Assembly (NCBI GenBank): GCA_964523945.1 | Contig: CAZGBU010000115.1 | Location: forward strand, 1 to 6,003 | Direction of reading: 5' to 3' | DNA: 6,003 nt | Source of the DNA: CAKTOF01 sp964523945 | GTDB taxonomy: Bacteria > Bacillota > Clostridia > Oscillospirales > Oscillospiraceae | Shown here: positions 4,788 to 6,003 of the stretch, in pieces | How positions within the stretch are numbered: the first letter of the stretch is position 1 | How the letters are laid out: each line of letters opens with the position of its first letter | The notes under the pieces: generated by a model | Databases searched by the model: none | What the model saw: only the letters and a program-made list of their open reading frames with translations | Told to the model about the DNA's origin: nothing | Translations under genes and position numbers: made by a program

Positions 4788-4816
4788 TTGCAAAACGCGC
4801 CGGCGCGCGGTAGAAT
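4788..4816 (+). promoter_or_regulatory. Promoter of mnmG with a palindrome in the spacer
   Basis: TTGCAA (4788-4793), a 17-base spacer, and TAGAAT (4811-4816), each five of six consensus positions or nearly so. It is 35 bases upstream of the mnmG start. The spacer contains the perfect palindrome CGCGCCGGCGCG (4796-4807), which may be an operator or only a product of GC-rich sequence. Confidence 0.65.
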
Positions 4817-4850
4817 AGACGTTACTTGCAGACACGAAAGGAGCGGTCCC

Positions 4851-6003
4851 ATGCAGATCTTCCCGGCCGGGTCATACGACGTCGCCGTCGTCGGCGCCGG
4901 CCACGCCGGCATCGAGGCGGGGCTGGCCTGCGCGCGGCTCGGCGTGCGCACGGTCGTGTTCACAATCAATCTCGATGCCGTCGGCAACATGCCGTGCAAT
5001 CCCGCGATCGGCGGGACGGGCAAGGCGCAGCTCGTCCGCGAGCTCGACGCGCTCGGCGGCGAGATGGCCCGCGCCGCTGACGAGACCTGCATCCAGTACC
5101 GCACGCTCAACGCCGGCAAAGGCCCCGCCGTCCATTCGCTGCGCGCGCAGGCCGACCGCCGCCGCTATGCCGAGCGGATGAAGCGCACGCTCGAGCGGCA
5201 GGAGAACCTCGATCTGAAGCAGGCGATGATCGTCTCGATCGAGACGGACGGCGGCGCGGTGTGTGCGGTCACAACGCAGCTCGGCGCGCGCTATGACGTC
5301 CGGGCCGTGATCCTCGCCACCGGGACGTATCTCGAGGGGCGCGTCATCACCGGAGAGGCCGTCTATCCCTCCGGGCCGGACGGGATGCACGCGGCGATCG
5401 GGCTGTCGGCGTGCCTGACCGCGCTCGGCCTGCCGCTGCGCCGGTTCAAGACCGGCACACCGCCGCGCGTCAACGGCCGCAGCCTGGACTTTGCCGAGAT
5501 GGAGCGGCAGGACGGCGATCCGGACGGCATCGGCTTCTCGTTTTCGACCGCCCGCCGGCCGGAAAACCGCGCCTGCTGCTACCTCACCTATACCACCGCC
5601 GACACGCACCGCATCATCCGGGAGAACCTGCACCGCTCGCCGCTGTTTTCCGGCGTCATCGAGGGCATCGGACCGCGCTACTGTCCGTCCATCGAGGACA
5701 AGGTTGTGCGTTTCGCGGACAAGCCGCGCCACCAGCTCTTTCTCGAACCGTGCGGGCTGGGCACGGAGGAGTGGTATGTGCAGGGGCTGTCCTCGAGCCT
5801 GCCGGAGGACGTCCAGCTCTCGCTGCTGCACACGATCCCGGGGCTGCGCCGCGCCGAGATGATGCGCCCGGCGTACGCGATCGAATACGACTGCATCGAC
5901 CCGACGGCGCTGCGGCCCACGCTCGAGTGCAAGGCCGTGCGCGGGCTCTACGGCGCGGGGCAGTTCAACGGCTCGTCGGGCTATGAGGAGGCCGCCGTGC
6001 AGG
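4851..6003 (+). CDS. mnmG: MnmG (GidA) tRNA wobble-uridine modification enzyme, N-terminal part
   Basis: The frame stays open from 4851 to the window edge, giving 384 codons of a protein usually about 620-640 residues long, so the C-terminal third is outside. MnmG uses FAD, NADH and methylenetetrahydrofolate and, in complex with the GTPase MnmE, adds the (carboxymethyl)aminomethyl group to C5 of uridine 34 in certain cytosolic tRNAs. Visible evidence: the FAD dinucleotide-binding loop VVGAGHAGIEA (13-23), MPCNPAIGGTGKAQLVRE, the family signature GPRYCPSIEDK (274-284), and the second signature GAGQFNGSSGYEEAA (368-382). These motifs and the length separate it from the shorter TrmFO. AAAGGAG (4837-4843) sits 7 bases before the ATG. 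mnmE is not beside it upstream, where the small protein and XRE pair lie; downstream partners cannot be seen. Confidence 0.96.
   Translation, partial: MQIFPAGSYDVAVVGAGHAGIEAGLACARLGVRTVVFTINLDAVGNMPCNPAIGGTGKAQLVRELDALGGEMARAADETCIQYRTLNAGKGPAVHSLRAQADRRRYAERMKRTLERQENLDLKQAMIVSIETDGGAVCAVTTQLGARYDVRAVILATGTYLEGRVITGEAVYPSGPDGMHAAIGLSACLTALGLPLRRFKTGTPPRVNGRSLDFAEMERQDGDPDGIGFSFSTARRPENRACCYLTYTTADTHRIIRENLHRSPLFSGVIEGIGPRYCPSIEDKVVRFADKPRHQLFLEPCGLGTEEWYVQGLSSSLPEDVQLSLLHTIPGLRRAEMMRPAYAIEYDCIDPTALRPTLECKAVRGLYGAGQFNGSSGYEEAAVQ

Noticed and set aside
4872..5831. A 319-codon minus-strand frame opposite mnmG
   Set aside because: It is a shadow of the mnmG coding sequence in GC-rich DNA; mnmG has conserved catalytic signatures and the opposing translation has none.

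Overview
The window looks like chromosomal DNA from a GC-rich Gram-positive member of the Clostridia, probably a gut Oscillospiraceae-type bacterium. This is inferred from strong AGGAGG-type ribosome sites, consensus sigma-A promoters inside GC-rich DNA, paired small XRE regulators, a 49-residue acidic protein of a kind common in Clostridia, and intergenic repeats built around CCTCCGGCGGG plus a CTTTTCTG hairpin. The species assignment is inference only.

Layout. Positions 1-137 hold the edge of a repeat module that runs into the 3' end of a minus-strand SAM-dependent methyltransferase gene (128-754). Divergent from it, a strong promoter (866-894) with two matching palindromes (TCCG-N4-CGGA) drives a MarR-type repressor (937-1383) and then a 451-residue MATE efflux transporter (1491-2846). 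This is a classic autoregulated drug-efflux unit. A bidirectional terminator (2891-2930) separates the transporter from a convergent XRE regulator (2959-3315, minus). An AT-rich divergent region (about 3316-3420) with an 18-bp palindrome over a consensus -10 follows.

Positions 3420-4296 contain no secure gene. They hold one doubtful 80-codon reading frame (3488-3730) and two copies of the repeat module facing each other (3686-3838 plus; 4111-4252 minus) around a core of about 270 bp. Next is a divergent pair: a 73-residue XRE repressor (4297-4518, minus, with a terminator overlapping its stop codon) and a 49-residue protein (4622-4771, plus), separated by a region with two ACC-N4-GGT palindromes flanking a promoter. 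The window ends in the first 384 codons of mnmG (4851 to the edge), the tRNA wobble-uridine modification enzyme, with its own promoter.

How it works together. The MarR/MATE pair probably forms a ligand-induced efflux switch, and the methyltransferase upstream may or may not share the control region. The two XRE units look like independent small regulatory switches. The most unusual features are the repeat module, which in two copies supplies the same TGC-TGA codons that end the adjacent reading frame, and the two doubled-operator arrangements. I see no CRISPR array, no rRNA or tRNA, no transposase, and no clearly new multi-gene system.
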